A stretch of 21,501 nt of DNA from UBA2336 sp964538575 (GCA_964538575.1 CAZIGG010000048.1:1-21501); one strand, 5' to 3'. Shown: positions 8,075 through 16,149, numbered from the stretch's first letter. Notes: generated by a model not told the origin, from the letters alone. Program-made: numbers and translations.

Positions 8075-8977
8075 TTAATAAAGAAATTTAATCCTTCCCG
8101 GGATAACTTCCACGCGGGCCGGAAGAAATCCAAGCAATTCACCATCTGCCTCAATCCTGCAGAGCAATTCAGATGTCAGTTCTAGTGTTTCAGCCGTTTT
8201 ATATTCAATTTTCGGGTGAATAACGTTGCGCTCATTTTTTAATGTGTTTGTATACCGGATAAAATCCAATACTGAAACCGCTCCGCAAACAAATGCTGAG
8301 AACATTCCGTCATTGGGTTTTGCATCCGGGGCAATGCACAACCCGCTTCCGAAAAACTTTCCGTTCCCGACAGCCAGTGTGCGCAGTTTATTATTCCATT
8401 GCCATGATGATGTTTTAATAGCAACCGGCATGCATCGATACGACCAGAACGTTGACAGGATTGCCGCATAGTATGCCATGGCAGAACCCAATCGCTTTTT
8501 TCCTGAACTCATCCTGTTCAATACCTCTGGCCCCATGCCGGCAGAGGCCACATTAATAAAGTATGAATGATGCTCCTTGCCTTCTTTTTGAAAGGTTACA
8601 GCGCCAACATCAATCAGGCCGGGCATCAGGCATGTCAATCGTTTCTTCAGATCTTCAGCGCGCAGCGTAATGTTAACCGTTCGGGCAAAATCATTTCCGC
8701 TCCCCACCGGGAGAATCGTGAGCATGGGTAATCGCTCAGCCGAAGCATTTGATTTGAGCATACCGTTTACAACCTGGTTGATCGTTCCATCACCTCCGGC
8801 TGCAATAATCAGCTCATAATTTTCAGAAACGGCCTTTACAGAAAAGTCAAAGACATCAGTTCGTGAACGCGTTTCAAAAACACCGGCAGTCGCGTATTCA
8901 CGAATTACCGGAAGCAGGCGGGAATAAAAAAGTTTCTTTCTTCCGGAAAGGCCGTTCAAAATAACCGCGACCTTCAC
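8075..8977 (-). CDS. Diacylglycerol/lipid kinase family protein (YegS-like)
   Basis: A 300-residue cytoplasmic or membrane-associated lipid kinase of the DAGK_cat superfamily (YegS, sphingosine and diacylglycerol kinases), which phosphorylates a lipid hydroxyl with ATP. The N-terminal strand MKVAVILNGLSG carries a variant of the NPxSG loop (NGLSG). GGDGTIN at about residues 61-67 is the nucleotide-binding motif, and GSGNDFA at about 92-98 is the second conserved motif. The C-terminal half contains IAPDAKPNDGMF, typical of the second domain. The GTG at 8977 is preferred: it starts right at the first beta strand and leaves 7 bases after the upstream TPR stop. The longer frame from 9064 would overlap the TPR gene by 80 bases and add a basic, unlike tail. 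The lipid substrate cannot be read from sequence. Confidence 0.9.
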   Translation of the reverse strand: MKVAVILNGLSGRKKLFYSRLLPVIREYATAGVFETRSRTDVFDFSVKAVSENYELIIAAGGDGTINQVVNGMLKSNASAERLPMLTILPVGSGNDFARTVNITLRAEDLKKRLTCLMPGLIDVGAVTFQKEGKEHHSYFINVASAGMGPEVLNRMSSGKKRLGSAMAYYAAILSTFWSYRCMPVAIKTSSWQWNNKLRTLAVGNGKFFGSGLCIAPDAKPNDGMFSAFVCGAVSVLDFIRYTNTLKNERNVIHPKIEYKTAETLELTSELLCRIEADGELLGFLPARVEVIPGRIKFLY

Positions 8978-8984
8978 TCCGTAA

Positions 8985-10094
8985 CTATTTACAGTTCTTC
9001 CTGATGGCCGCTTTCGCCTCCGGTGAACCAAGCTCTTCTGCTGTTTTGAAATCCAGGCAGGCATCGTAATTGTTGTTCATGGCCAGCTTAACAAGCCCGC
9101 GCTGATAAAACGTATCTGCATCGGTTGGGTAAAGTACAATGGATGTACTCAGGTCTTCCAGTGCGCCTGTGTAATCCTCCTTCTCTTTACGGCTTAACGC
9201 GCGGTCATCATAATAGGCAGGATTTGTCGGATCAAGACCGATCGCTTTCGTATGATCTGCGATTGCACCATCGTGATCATCCAGGTAATATTTAACGATA
9301 CCCCGCAAATGAAAGAGATCGGGGTTATCGGTGCTTAACTCGATTGCTTTGTTGTAATCCGCGAGCGCACCTTTAAAATCATCTTTCGCCACTTTCGCTA
9401 ACGCGCGGTTCTCAATTTGCAGCGGGTCTTTCGGGTCGAGCCGGATGGCCTCTGTGTAATCGGCAATAGCTTTATCATAATTTTCAACACTGTAATAGGC
9501 TACACCCCGGTAGTTAAACAGCGTTGCATCGGTTTTATCAAGTTCAATCGCTTTGGTATAATCATCAATGGCGCTGATGTATTCACCCAGGTCGGCCTTG
9601 GTCGAGCCGCGGTTAAAATACTTATCCGCATCAGCCGGCCCGATTTCGAGCGCTTTTGAAAAATCGAAATATGCGCCTTCTATATCCTCAACATCGTATT
9701 TGGCAAATCCGCGGTTTGTATAATATTCGCTCTTCTTCGCATTGAACTTAACCGCTTTATCGAAATCAAGTATGGCTCCTTCGTTATCACCCAGTGCAGC
9801 TTTCGCAATGCCGCGGCTGTTCCAGGCTTCTGCCAGGGTTGAGTCTATTTCAAGCGCATAGGTATAATCACCGATGGCTCCGTAAAAATCCTCCAGGCCC
9901 AACCGCGACTGCCCGCTTAAAACATAGGCTTGCTTGTTTTTAGGATTTGCCGCGATGATTTTGGAAAGATCTGCCTTTGCTCCGGCAAAATCTTTCTTCT
10001 CGATTTTCTTTTTCGCTGCATCCAGTTGATCCTGGGCGCCTGCCGCTGAAGCAATCCATACAAATAAGAGTGTAAGCAGTGTATTCCTGTTCAT
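8985..10094 (-). CDS. Exported TPR-repeat protein
   Basis: A 369-residue protein with a signal peptide (MNRNTLLTLLFVWIASAAGA, cleavage near AGA-QDQ) and about ten consecutive tetratricopeptide repeats that fill the rest of the chain. Repeats of about 34 residues each carry the pattern Y/F-x-x-R-G, D-x-x-GA-x-x-D and A-x-x-L-x-P, for example FNRGSTKADLGEYISAIDDY. Such proteins are periplasmic scaffolds for protein-protein contacts; no enzyme domain is present. It ends AAIRKNCK with no anchor. The ATG at 10094 gives the signal peptide; an upstream start at 10178 adds 28 residues and hides it. It heads the minus-strand run with the lipid kinase and the DinB-like gene. The partner is unknown. Confidence 0.88.
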   Translation of the reverse strand: MNRNTLLTLLFVWIASAAGAQDQLDAAKKKIEKKDFAGAKADLSKIIAANPKNKQAYVLSGQSRLGLEDFYGAIGDYTYALEIDSTLAEAWNSRGIAKAALGDNEGAILDFDKAVKFNAKKSEYYTNRGFAKYDVEDIEGAYFDFSKALEIGPADADKYFNRGSTKADLGEYISAIDDYTKAIELDKTDATLFNYRGVAYYSVENYDKAIADYTEAIRLDPKDPLQIENRALAKVAKDDFKGALADYNKAIELSTDNPDLFHLRGIVKYYLDDHDGAIADHTKAIGLDPTNPAYYDDRALSRKEKEDYTGALEDLSTSIVLYPTDADTFYQRGLVKLAMNNNYDACLDFKTAEELGSPEAKAAIRKNCK

Positions 10095-10249
10095 GAAGCT
10101 AAAGTATGAAAAAATGTTTGGCCAGCCAGATTTTATACCATTCAGCCAATCCTGTACCGGTTTTTCCACTGGTAACAATCTTGCCCGTGATGGGAGGTTT
10201 TTAACAATTATTGTGTTGTTAGTCCGTATTTTGTCACAAATCTTTCCGC

Positions 10250-11365
10250 ATGATCCGTAACACCTCCCTTCTGCTCATCCTCTTTTTCGCAATTGCTCTT
10301 TCTGTACGCGCGCAGGAAAAGGCGCTCGATATGAAAATGGATTTTGAAAGCTATGATCCGCCCTCAACCTTAGTGGTGCCGGGGCATAAGCTTACCAAAG
10401 CAAAATTTCCGTTCATCGACATTCACAATCATTACTTCGACATGCACACCGCTGACCTGAGCCAGCGCGTGAAGTTCATGGACGAGCTAAACATGGGCGT
10501 AATGGTCAACCTAAGCGGACGCGGCTTCCGAAGTGCCGGTGATCACCTTGAAAAATCTTTTGAAAATATCCGAACTCATTTCCCTGCGCGTTTCATTCTC
10601 TTCACAAACGTTGACTTCGCTGACATCGATAATCCGGAATGGCAGACGCGCATGGTTAAGCAACTGGAAGATGATGTAAAACGGGGCGCGAAAGGATTAA
10701 AGATTTATAAAAGTCTTGGCCTGCATAATAAAGACAAAAGCGGTAAACGAATTGCCATTGATGATCCGCGCATCGATCCCATCTGGGCAAAATGCGGAGA
10801 ACTGGGCATCCCGGTATTAATCCATTCAGCAGATCCCAAGCCTTTCTGGGACCCGATCGACAGTCTGAACGAACGCTGGCTTGAGTTGAAAACACATCCG
10901 GGCAGAAGATACGACAGTTCCTTTCCAAGCTTCGAACAAGTAATTGCCGAGCAGCACAACGTTTTCAAAAAACATCCGAAAACAAAATTCATCAATGCAC
11001 ACTTAGGCTGGTATGCAAACGACCTTAAAAAGTTAAGCGGCTTACTGGATCAATATCCAAATATGTATACCGAGATTGGCGCTGTGATTGCCGAGCTTGG
11101 CAGACAGCCGCGCACGGCTAAAGCATTCCTCATCAAATACCAGGACCGCGTTCTTTTTGGAAAAGATTCGTGGGTGCCGGAAGAATACTCCACGTATTTC
11201 AGAGTGCTTGAAACGGAGGATGAATATTTTCCGTACCATAAGCGCTACCACGCATTCTGGAGAATGTATGGGCTGGGCCTTCCCGATGACGTGCTTAAAA
11301 AGATTTACTATAAAAATGCCATGAAGCTTATTCCGGGCATTGATCCGAAAATGTTCCCGAAATAA
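10250..11365 (+). CDS. Exported amidohydrolase (Amidohydro_2 family)
   Basis: A 371-residue metal-dependent hydrolase with a signal peptide (MIRNTSLLLILFFAIALSVRAQ). The TIM-barrel metal motifs are in place: FIDIHNH gives His59 and His61, KGLKIYK gives candidate Lys151, IHSADP gives His192, NAHLGW gives His251 and GKDSW gives Asp306. The full set suggests an active hydrolase or decarboxylase of the ACMSD-like Amidohydro_2 clan. The reaction and substrate cannot be assigned; the signal peptide makes a periplasmic role likely, whereas ACMSD itself is cytoplasmic. The 155 bases upstream are the divergent control region shared with the TPR gene; no complete consensus promoter is visible there. 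Its TAA overlaps the next ATG by one base (TAATG), which points to translational coupling with the nitroreductase. Confidence 0.86.
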   Translation: MIRNTSLLLILFFAIALSVRAQEKALDMKMDFESYDPPSTLVVPGHKLTKAKFPFIDIHNHYFDMHTADLSQRVKFMDELNMGVMVNLSGRGFRSAGDHLEKSFENIRTHFPARFILFTNVDFADIDNPEWQTRMVKQLEDDVKRGAKGLKIYKSLGLHNKDKSGKRIAIDDPRIDPIWAKCGELGIPVLIHSADPKPFWDPIDSLNERWLELKTHPGRRYDSSFPSFEQVIAEQHNVFKKHPKTKFINAHLGWYANDLKKLSGLLDQYPNMYTEIGAVIAELGRQPRTAKAFLIKYQDRVLFGKDSWVPEEYSTYFRVLETEDEYFPYHKRYHAFWRMYGLGLPDDVLKKIYYKNAMKLIPGIDPKMFPK

Positions 11366-11952
11366 TGACTACAGCAGAAACAGTAAACAAGCTTATTCAG
11401 TCCAGGCGTTCAATTTTCCCCAGGGATTACACGGGAGAAAAAGTGGATGATGCAATCATTCATCAAATGCTGGAAAATGCAAACTGGGCGCCTACGCATA
11501 AATTCACGGAACCCTGGAGGTTTATTGTGTACAGTGGTGAAGGCAGAAAAAAGTTGGGCGCTGTTCAGTCGGCTCTTTATGAAAAGAAGTCGAAAGCAGA
11601 AGGAACGTTCGATGAAACCAAGTACAATAATTTATTAACGAAACCGCTTGAATCATCACACATCATTCTCGTGTACATGAAGCGGGACGAAAAAAAATCC
11701 CTCCCGGAAATTGAAGAGCTTGGCTCAGCCTTTATTGCCGTACAGAACATGCATTTAACAGCTTCGGCCAACGGCATTGGGGCTTACTTAAGCACGGGTG
11801 GAGTTACGTTTTATAAAGAAGCGAATGAAGCCTTCGGCCTCGCACCGGAAGATAAGATCATCGGGTTTTTTCATGTGGGTATGCCGAAACATACCAACCA
11901 GGTTAGCAGAAGAAACCCGGTTGCAGAAAAGGTTCAGTGGGTTAATGCGTAG
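11365..11952 (+). CDS. Nitroreductase family FMN oxidoreductase (YdjA-like)
   Basis: A 195-residue cytoplasmic flavoprotein of the nitroreductase superfamily that would use NAD(P)H to reduce nitro groups, quinones or similar acceptors through FMN. The N-terminal SRRSIFPRDYTGEKV carries the phosphate-binding Arg pair. ANWAPTHKFTEPWRF is the hallmark of the small YdjA-type branch. The central LGSAFIAVQNMHLTASANGIG helix and GAYLSTGG loop complete the FMN pocket, and GFFHVGMP is near the end. The length is normal. It starts on the final A of the hydrolase stop codon, so it is translated from the same messenger. The physiological substrate is not evident from context. Confidence 0.93.
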   Translation: MTTAETVNKLIQSRRSIFPRDYTGEKVDDAIIHQMLENANWAPTHKFTEPWRFIVYSGEGRKKLGAVQSALYEKKSKAEGTFDETKYNNLLTKPLESSHIILVYMKRDEKKSLPEIEELGSAFIAVQNMHLTASANGIGAYLSTGGVTFYKEANEAFGLAPEDKIIGFFHVGMPKHTNQVSRRNPVAEKVQWVNA

Positions 11953-11978
11953 TCACGCTGCTTTAACAAAAGTTAAGC

Positions 11979-12368
11979 ATGAAAAAGCAAGTTTCGATTC
12001 CGTTTCGTTTTGTGCTGGATGAGCTTGATTCCCTGAATCCGCGCACCAATCCGATGTTTGGCTGCTTTGGAGTTTATGTAGGTGAAAAGATCGTATTGGC
12101 TTTACGCAGTAAAGATTCGCACCCCGATGACAACGGAGTATGGGTTGCCACAAAACCCGAACATCACGAAGGATTGAAAAAAATTCTTCCGTCCATGCGC
12201 TCGATCTATGTGCTGGGCGGGGGCAGTGAAACCAACTGGCAGATCATTCCTGAGCAAGCCGATGACTTTGAAGAATCCGTGATGAAGATTTGTTCGCTTA
12301 TCAGAAAAGGCGATCCGCGGATCGGAAACATTCCAAAATCAAAAAAGAAAAAGAAAAAGAAAGATTAG
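11979..12368 (+). CDS. TfoX N-terminal-domain-like protein
   Basis: A 129-residue cytoplasmic protein. NPMFGCFGVYVGEKIVLALR resembles the PMFGGYGLY core of TfoX N-terminal domains, followed by a GVWVATKPEHHEGL segment and NWQIIPEQADDFEES near the C-terminal helix. TfoX proper regulates competence in gammaproteobacteria, but this stand-alone domain in Bacteroidota has no proven role. The chain ends in a run of seven lysines (about residues 122-128) encoded by an A-rich stretch, which may be a nucleic-acid-binding tail or simply low-complexity drift. It follows the nitroreductase by 26 bases, so it is probably in the same operon. Its TAG overlaps the stop of the convergent lipoprotein gene by three bases. 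Confidence 0.7.
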   Translation: MKKQVSIPFRFVLDELDSLNPRTNPMFGCFGVYVGEKIVLALRSKDSHPDDNGVWVATKPEHHEGLKKILPSMRSIYVLGGGSETNWQIIPEQADDFEESVMKICSLIRKGDPRIGNIPKSKKKKKKKD

Positions 12369-13072
12369 TTAACCTGGTTGAACAATACATCAATCTGTGT
12401 GTAGTACAAGGTAGTCTGACCTTCAAAACCGGAATCCGTTCCTACGATCAGCCATAGCTCACCCAGGTCATTCGTGGTTGCATACATGCCGCTGCCTGAG
12501 TTGTTGTTTCTAACGATGATCGCATAGTTCACCGTAGTGGGCGCAACGCCAACATGCCCGATCACAATCATATTCTCCCCGCCCTCCGACTGGTTCCCCT
12601 TATCAATATTGAGTTGATAAGAACCATCAACAATTTCCTTTTCGGGTTTCACCGTGGAGGCACCAACTTTAAGATACACATCTTCTCCGGGCACTCCGAC
12701 TGTATCAATTTCACCCGTTGGGGCATTGGAAGCAAGGCGCACATTGAACAGGATCTCGTAAGTTGTATTCTTACGTAACCCGGAAACTTTTCGCCTGATG
12801 AACATGAACAGATCATCGTTGAGGTTAGTGCCCGAAATTAAAAATGCTTTTTTTGTCGAGTCCGCATTGAGGTTATACGGAAGTGTGTCTAATTCAGCCT
12901 TAAGATCATATCCGGTTGCACCTACCGGGTAATCAGCAAAATCCCCTTCCCACCCGGATACTGAATCTTTAAAAATGTAAGTAACAGCGTATAACCTAAC
13001 CTCCTGCTCCGGCAAGCAGGAAACAACCGCCACGGCAAAAAGAACAACTAAAAAACCTTTCAATACCTGCAT
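12365..13072 (-). CDS. Hypothetical lipoprotein
   Basis: A 235-residue putative lipoprotein. MQVLKGFLVVLFAVAVVSC is a lipoprotein signal with Cys19 as the lipidated residue (VVSC lipobox). The mature part is beta-rich by eye, with repeated turns and no enzyme motif: a KVSGLRKNTTYEILFNVR segment resembles a fibronectin-like or jelly-roll strand pair, and GIGHVG-like and YAIIVRNNN strands follow. I do not recognise the family. It is probably on the outer membrane facing the periplasm or surface. The ATG at 13072 is preferred over a TTG at 13081. It lies 69 bases after the other lipoprotein gene on the same strand, and the two may be co-transcribed. Confidence 0.75.
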   Translation of the reverse strand: MQVLKGFLVVLFAVAVVSCLPEQEVRLYAVTYIFKDSVSGWEGDFADYPVGATGYDLKAELDTLPYNLNADSTKKAFLISGTNLNDDLFMFIRRKVSGLRKNTTYEILFNVRLASNAPTGEIDTVGVPGEDVYLKVGASTVKPEKEIVDGSYQLNIDKGNQSEGGENMIVIGHVGVAPTTVNYAIIVRNNNSGSGMYATTNDLGELWLIVGTDSGFEGQTTLYYTQIDVLFNQVN

Positions 13073-13141
13073 ACGAAACAAAACTCAAATCTGACTATTA
13101 GACACGAAACCTATAGATCCGGTTGCAAAGCAAGTGCCGCG

Positions 13142-13615
13142 TTATTTTTTACCCATGGCAAGAATAAGCTCCCTTTTCGACATCCAGATATTCCATGTCC
13201 CTTTAATTTCAATCGAACTATCGGCTCGCGTAATAACAACGGGGTTTGTGTACAATAAAGAGTCTTCACCGATTTTCTGAACATTGTCCTGTAAGGGTGT
13301 GCCTGTAAGCAGGCTGTTAAGATACGCTTCGATAAGCTGCTGCTCAATCTCTAAGCCGTGTGCTTTGCCCGGAGCAAGCCAGTGAATTCTCACCGTTTCT
13401 TCTGCTGAAACTTTGCTTGTATCCGGATTGCTTTCGCGGAGCCGGCTCATAACGCTTCTCCCCTTCACAAAAGCAGCATCTAAAATTTCGGCTTCCGTTA
13501 CCTTCACAATCGCCTGCTGCCCGCTTGCCTCCCGCATCCGCTTGCGCTGCTCATCAGAAAGTGAGCCTCCGCAAGCCGTCAGGAGCACGAACGAAATGAT
13601 CAATAACTTTTTCAT
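13142..13615 (-). CDS. Small hypothetical lipoprotein
   Basis: A 157-residue putative lipoprotein with signal MKKLLIISFVLLTAC (Cys15, LTAC lipobox) followed by GGSLSDEQRKRMREA. The mature part has a helical middle (LIEAYLNSLLTGTPLQDNVQ), then KIGEDSLLYTNPVV and a C-terminal GTWNIWMSKRELI. The stretch from DNVQ to LLYTNPVV recalls the end of Tll0287/DUF3365-type haem-associated domains in Bacteroidota, but the CxxCH of that family is absent, so this is only a weak suggestion. A TAGTTTTA at 13627-13620 (minus strand) matches 7 of 8 positions of the -7 element but lies only 4 bases from the ATG. Confidence 0.75.
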   Translation of the reverse strand: MKKLLIISFVLLTACGGSLSDEQRKRMREASGQQAIVKVTEAEILDAAFVKGRSVMSRLRESNPDTSKVSAEETVRIHWLAPGKAHGLEIEQQLIEAYLNSLLTGTPLQDNVQKIGEDSLLYTNPVVITRADSSIEIKGTWNIWMSKRELILAMGKK

Positions 13616-13679
13616 TTGGTAAAACTACGGTTCTCCTGCCAAGTCTCAATACCGATCCGGATTTTAGGGATATGAATAT

Positions 13680-13726
13680 AAATCCCGCAAATCCTTAAAT
13701 CCATTAATCCTGATCAAATCCTGATT
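13680..13726 (+). repeat. AATCC-rich degenerate tandem repeat, copy 1
   Basis: Five AATCC cores start at 13681, 13690, 13698, 13706 and 13717 (spacings 9, 8, 8 and 11). The first 23 bases match copy 2 in the rimP 5' region at 21 of 23 positions. It occupies the 5' region of prfA and ends at that gene's candidate -7 element. Confidence 0.75.
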
Positions 13727-13733
13727 AACTTTG
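13726..13733 (+). promoter_or_regulatory. Candidate -7 element of prfA
   Basis: TAACTTTG is an exact match to the Bacteroidota -7 consensus TAnnTTTG and ends 16 bases before the prfA ATG. The -33 position (about 13702-13706) reads CATTA rather than TTTG and lies inside the AATCC repeat, so only half of the promoter is convincing. Confidence 0.5.
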
Positions 13734-13749
13734 TCGCGATTTCCTGAAT

Positions 13750-14823
13750 ATGATCCAGAAACTTGAAGAATTGAAGCTCCGGTTTGAGGAGGTAGGCCAG
13801 CTGATTGTACAGCCTGATATAATCCAGGACATGAAAAAGTACATGCAGCTGAACAAGGAGTATAAAGACCTTGAGAAAATTGTTATAAAATACAATCAAT
13901 ACAGCGATGCATTAAACCATCAGCAGCAGGCAAAAGAACTGCTGGAAAAGGAGAAAGATCCGGATCTGCGCGAGCTTGCCAAGGAAGAGCTTGATGAATT
14001 GGCTGGAAAAATTGAAGAGCTTGACGGTGTGCTGAAAGAAATGCTGATCCCGAAAGATCCCAACGATGATAAGAACATCATCCTCGAAATCCGGGGCGGA
14101 ACAGGCGGTGATGAAGCCGCGCTTTTTGCAGGCGACCTCTTCAGAATGTATCAGCGCTTTTGTGAAAAGCGCGGATTAAAATTAACGGTCCTTGACTCAA
14201 CGGAAGGAACGGCAGGCGGCTATAAAGAAATTGTGTGCAGCGTAACCGGTGAAGGCGCCTATGCGCTTTTCAAATTTGAATCCGGTGTTCACCGCGTACA
14301 ACGTGTTCCCGATACGGAAACCATGGGGCGCGTTCATACCTCTGCTGCCTCGGTTGCTGTATTGCCAGAGGTGGAAGATGTTAACATTGAAATCAATCCA
14401 GCCGATATTGAAGTGCAGACTTCGCGTTCAGGCGGTGCGGGCGGACAAAACGTAAACAAGGTTGAAACCAAAGTGCAGATGACACATAAACCTACGGGTA
14501 TTGTGATCACCTGCCAGGTGGAAAGGTCACAACATGGTAACCGCGAGCGCGCCATGAAAATGCTGATCGCCAAGCTCTATGAGCTGGAAACTGAAAAGCA
14601 GAATTCAGAAATCAGCTCGGCACGTAAGTCGATGGTTAAAACGGGTGATCGATCTGAAAAAATCCGTACCTATAATTATCCGCAAAGCCGCGTAACCGAT
14701 CACCGCATTGGCTACACACAGCACAATTTGCCGGCTGTGATGAATGGCGACATCGATGGTTTCATTGAACAGCTTCGCATCGCGGATAACATGGAGAAAA
14801 TGGCAGAGAGTGCCACCCAGTAA
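13750..14823 (+). CDS. prfA: PrfA, peptide chain release factor 1
   Basis: A 357-residue class I release factor that recognises UAA and UAG in the ribosomal A site and triggers release of the finished chain. A helical N-terminal domain (residues 1-100) is followed by EIRGGTGGDEAALFAGDL. The codon-reading motif is PDT at 187-189 within HRVQRVPDTETMGRVHTSA, the RF1-type P-x-T and not the RF2 SPF. The catalytic GGQ is at 231-233 in SGGAGGQNVNKVET. Length and order are normal. Its presence means that UAG is a real stop in this organism, which matters for the amber codon in the DinB-like gene. In many bacteria hemK/prmC, which methylates the GGQ glutamine, follows prfA; here it does not. Confidence 0.97.
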   Translation: MIQKLEELKLRFEEVGQLIVQPDIIQDMKKYMQLNKEYKDLEKIVIKYNQYSDALNHQQQAKELLEKEKDPDLRELAKEELDELAGKIEELDGVLKEMLIPKDPNDDKNIILEIRGGTGGDEAALFAGDLFRMYQRFCEKRGLKLTVLDSTEGTAGGYKEIVCSVTGEGAYALFKFESGVHRVQRVPDTETMGRVHTSAASVAVLPEVEDVNIEINPADIEVQTSRSGGAGGQNVNKVETKVQMTHKPTGIVITCQVERSQHGNRERAMKMLIAKLYELETEKQNSEISSARKSMVKTGDRSEKIRTYNYPQSRVTDHRIGYTQHNLPAVMNGDIDGFIEQLRIADNMEKMAESATQ

Positions 14824-14861
14824 GCTTTCTCTTTCGATCAATAAATTATCTGCAATTTCAC

Positions 14862-14879
14862 TTTACAATTAATTGTAAA
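14862..14879. promoter_or_regulatory. 18-bp perfect palindrome before the metallopeptidase
   Basis: TTTACAATTAATTGTAAA is a perfect dyad with no spacer, ending 3 bases before the ATG at 14883 and covering the place where a ribosome-binding site would be. It could be an operator or an RNA structure that hides the start. A half site, AATTGTAAA, also occurs at 4349-4357 upstream of tpx. The local A+T content is high, so chance is possible. Confidence 0.4.
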
Positions 14880-14882
14880 AAC

Positions 14883-16085
14883 ATGAGCAGGGGATTAATC
14901 ACAACCTTAGTTATTGTCGGAGTAATCATTGTTTTTGTTGGCGGATTCTTTATGTGGGGAACGGGTGTTTACGATACGGATGATGGAATTCATTCTGACT
15001 CACTTAATATCAAAGTGACACTTAATAATAACTTGAAGAATAGGCTTACTGAAGAAGAAGCAATGGTGATTGGGATATGGGAAAAATACCTTAATACCAG
15101 AGATACTTTTTACTACATGGACAGTCACTTATGGTCTTATCAAGAAAAATTAACACATAAGCTACCCGACTTTGAAATCCATTCCATTTGCTATCGAACG
15201 AGAAAATTCTCAGAGTATAAACCTTCTATACTGAGTATTCAAAAAATCGATTCAGCTTATATCTTAAAAACACTTTTTGCGAGATCAGACACTAATGGAG
15301 CAGATATTCTTGCTATATACAATGTTGTCGCGGCTAAGGAATCACACGGTTTCGCCTTTCATCGTTATTCTGAATTTTTTAAGAAAGAATGGAAAGTTAG
15401 TAGCCTAAAAACCATAACCTTTTACTACGATTCCGGCCATTCGTTTAATGAATCATTGGCAAAAAGAAGCGATGCTTTTAATATTGAAATTGCCGAAAAA
15501 TTTAAGGCTGAACCTCTTGATTTGAGGTACTATCTTTATAAAAATACTGAGGAAAGGTTACGAGCCAAGGGGTATGATTATGATGTTAATATGTTCGAAA
15601 CTATTCAAACATCTGCCGAAGTCGATCTCTATAACAATATTATCTATGCAAGTAACGGAACAGAGTTTTATCCTCACGAAATAGTTCATTTTTACACTAA
15701 CGCCAAATATGGATCTACAATTCATATTTTCTTTGATGAGGGGATAGCAACGCTTCTCGGGGGAAATATCAATACTTACAGAGAAGATTTGCTAACTCTT
15801 AAAAAATTTACAAACGATAACCCTCTATTTGATTTCGGTAATTTAGCACACCTTAAAAAGAGCATTGGAAGTACAAATTGTAGATATACTGTCGGGGCTT
15901 TGTTATGCCAATTGATTTTAGAACAAGGTGGCTGGGAATCATTGGAGTATGCGTTTAAATCCGGCAAAAATGATCATGATCTATATACAGCAATTGAAAA
16001 AACTCTGGGTGTTCCCAAAGAAGATATAAACAGATATGTCCGAGAACAAATTAATTCTTCAAGTCTTACACCTCGACATTTTTGA
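14883..16085 (+). CDS. Membrane-anchored HExxH metallopeptidase-like protein
   Basis: A 400-residue protein of no family I can name firmly. An N-terminal membrane anchor (about residues 5-27, LITTLVIVGVIIVFVGGFFM) precedes a large extracytoplasmic domain. YPHEIVHFY has the zinc motif HEIVH at residues 265-269, and FFDEGIA puts Glu286 17 residues after the last His, the gluzincin arrangement (HExxH...E) seen in the peptidase MA-like clan. The rest (RYTVGALLCQLILEQGGW, then a short helical tail) fits such enzymes. It should be an active zinc protease held in the membrane with its catalytic part outside. Composition differs from its neighbours: it is visibly AT-rich, with many AAT, TTT, TAT and AAA codons, suggesting acquisition. 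It sits between prfA and the infB terminator, with an 18-bp palindrome at its start. Confidence 0.7.
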   Translation: MSRGLITTLVIVGVIIVFVGGFFMWGTGVYDTDDGIHSDSLNIKVTLNNNLKNRLTEEEAMVIGIWEKYLNTRDTFYYMDSHLWSYQEKLTHKLPDFEIHSICYRTRKFSEYKPSILSIQKIDSAYILKTLFARSDTNGADILAIYNVVAAKESHGFAFHRYSEFFKKEWKVSSLKTITFYYDSGHSFNESLAKRSDAFNIEIAEKFKAEPLDLRYYLYKNTEERLRAKGYDYDVNMFETIQTSAEVDLYNNIIYASNGTEFYPHEIVHFYTNAKYGSTIHIFFDEGIATLLGGNINTYREDLLTLKKFTNDNPLFDFGNLAHLKKSIGSTNCRYTVGALLCQLILEQGGWESLEYAFKSGKNDHDLYTAIEKTLGVPKEDINRYVREQINSSSLTPRHF

Positions 16086-16100
16086 CTCCCATAAAAAGAA

Positions 16101-16128
16101 AAAGTCCTGGCGAAATCGTCAGGACTTT
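16101..16128. terminator. Bidirectional intrinsic terminator
   Basis: A 12-bp stem (16101-16112 with 16117-16128, one G-U pair) closes an AAAT loop; the arms are AAAGTCCTGGCG and CGTCAGGACTTT. A T-rich run (ATTTTTCTCTTT) follows on the plus strand, and the A-rich run upstream (AAAAAGAAAAAG) gives a T-tract on the minus strand. It can therefore end both the metallopeptidase transcript and the rimP-nusA-infB transcript, whose coding part stops at 16150. Confidence 0.9.
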
Positions 16129-16149
16129 ATTTTTCTCTTTACTTTATAA

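Noticed and set aside
12333..12365. The A-rich run at the end of the TfoX-like gene as a frameshift or slippage site.
   Set aside because: The frame reads cleanly to a TAG right after the lysine run, and convergent overlap with the next gene is ordinary; nothing shows slippage.
13680..13726. The AATCC repeat as a CRISPR array.
   Set aside because: Units are 8-11 bases, degenerate and without unique spacers; no cas genes are near.
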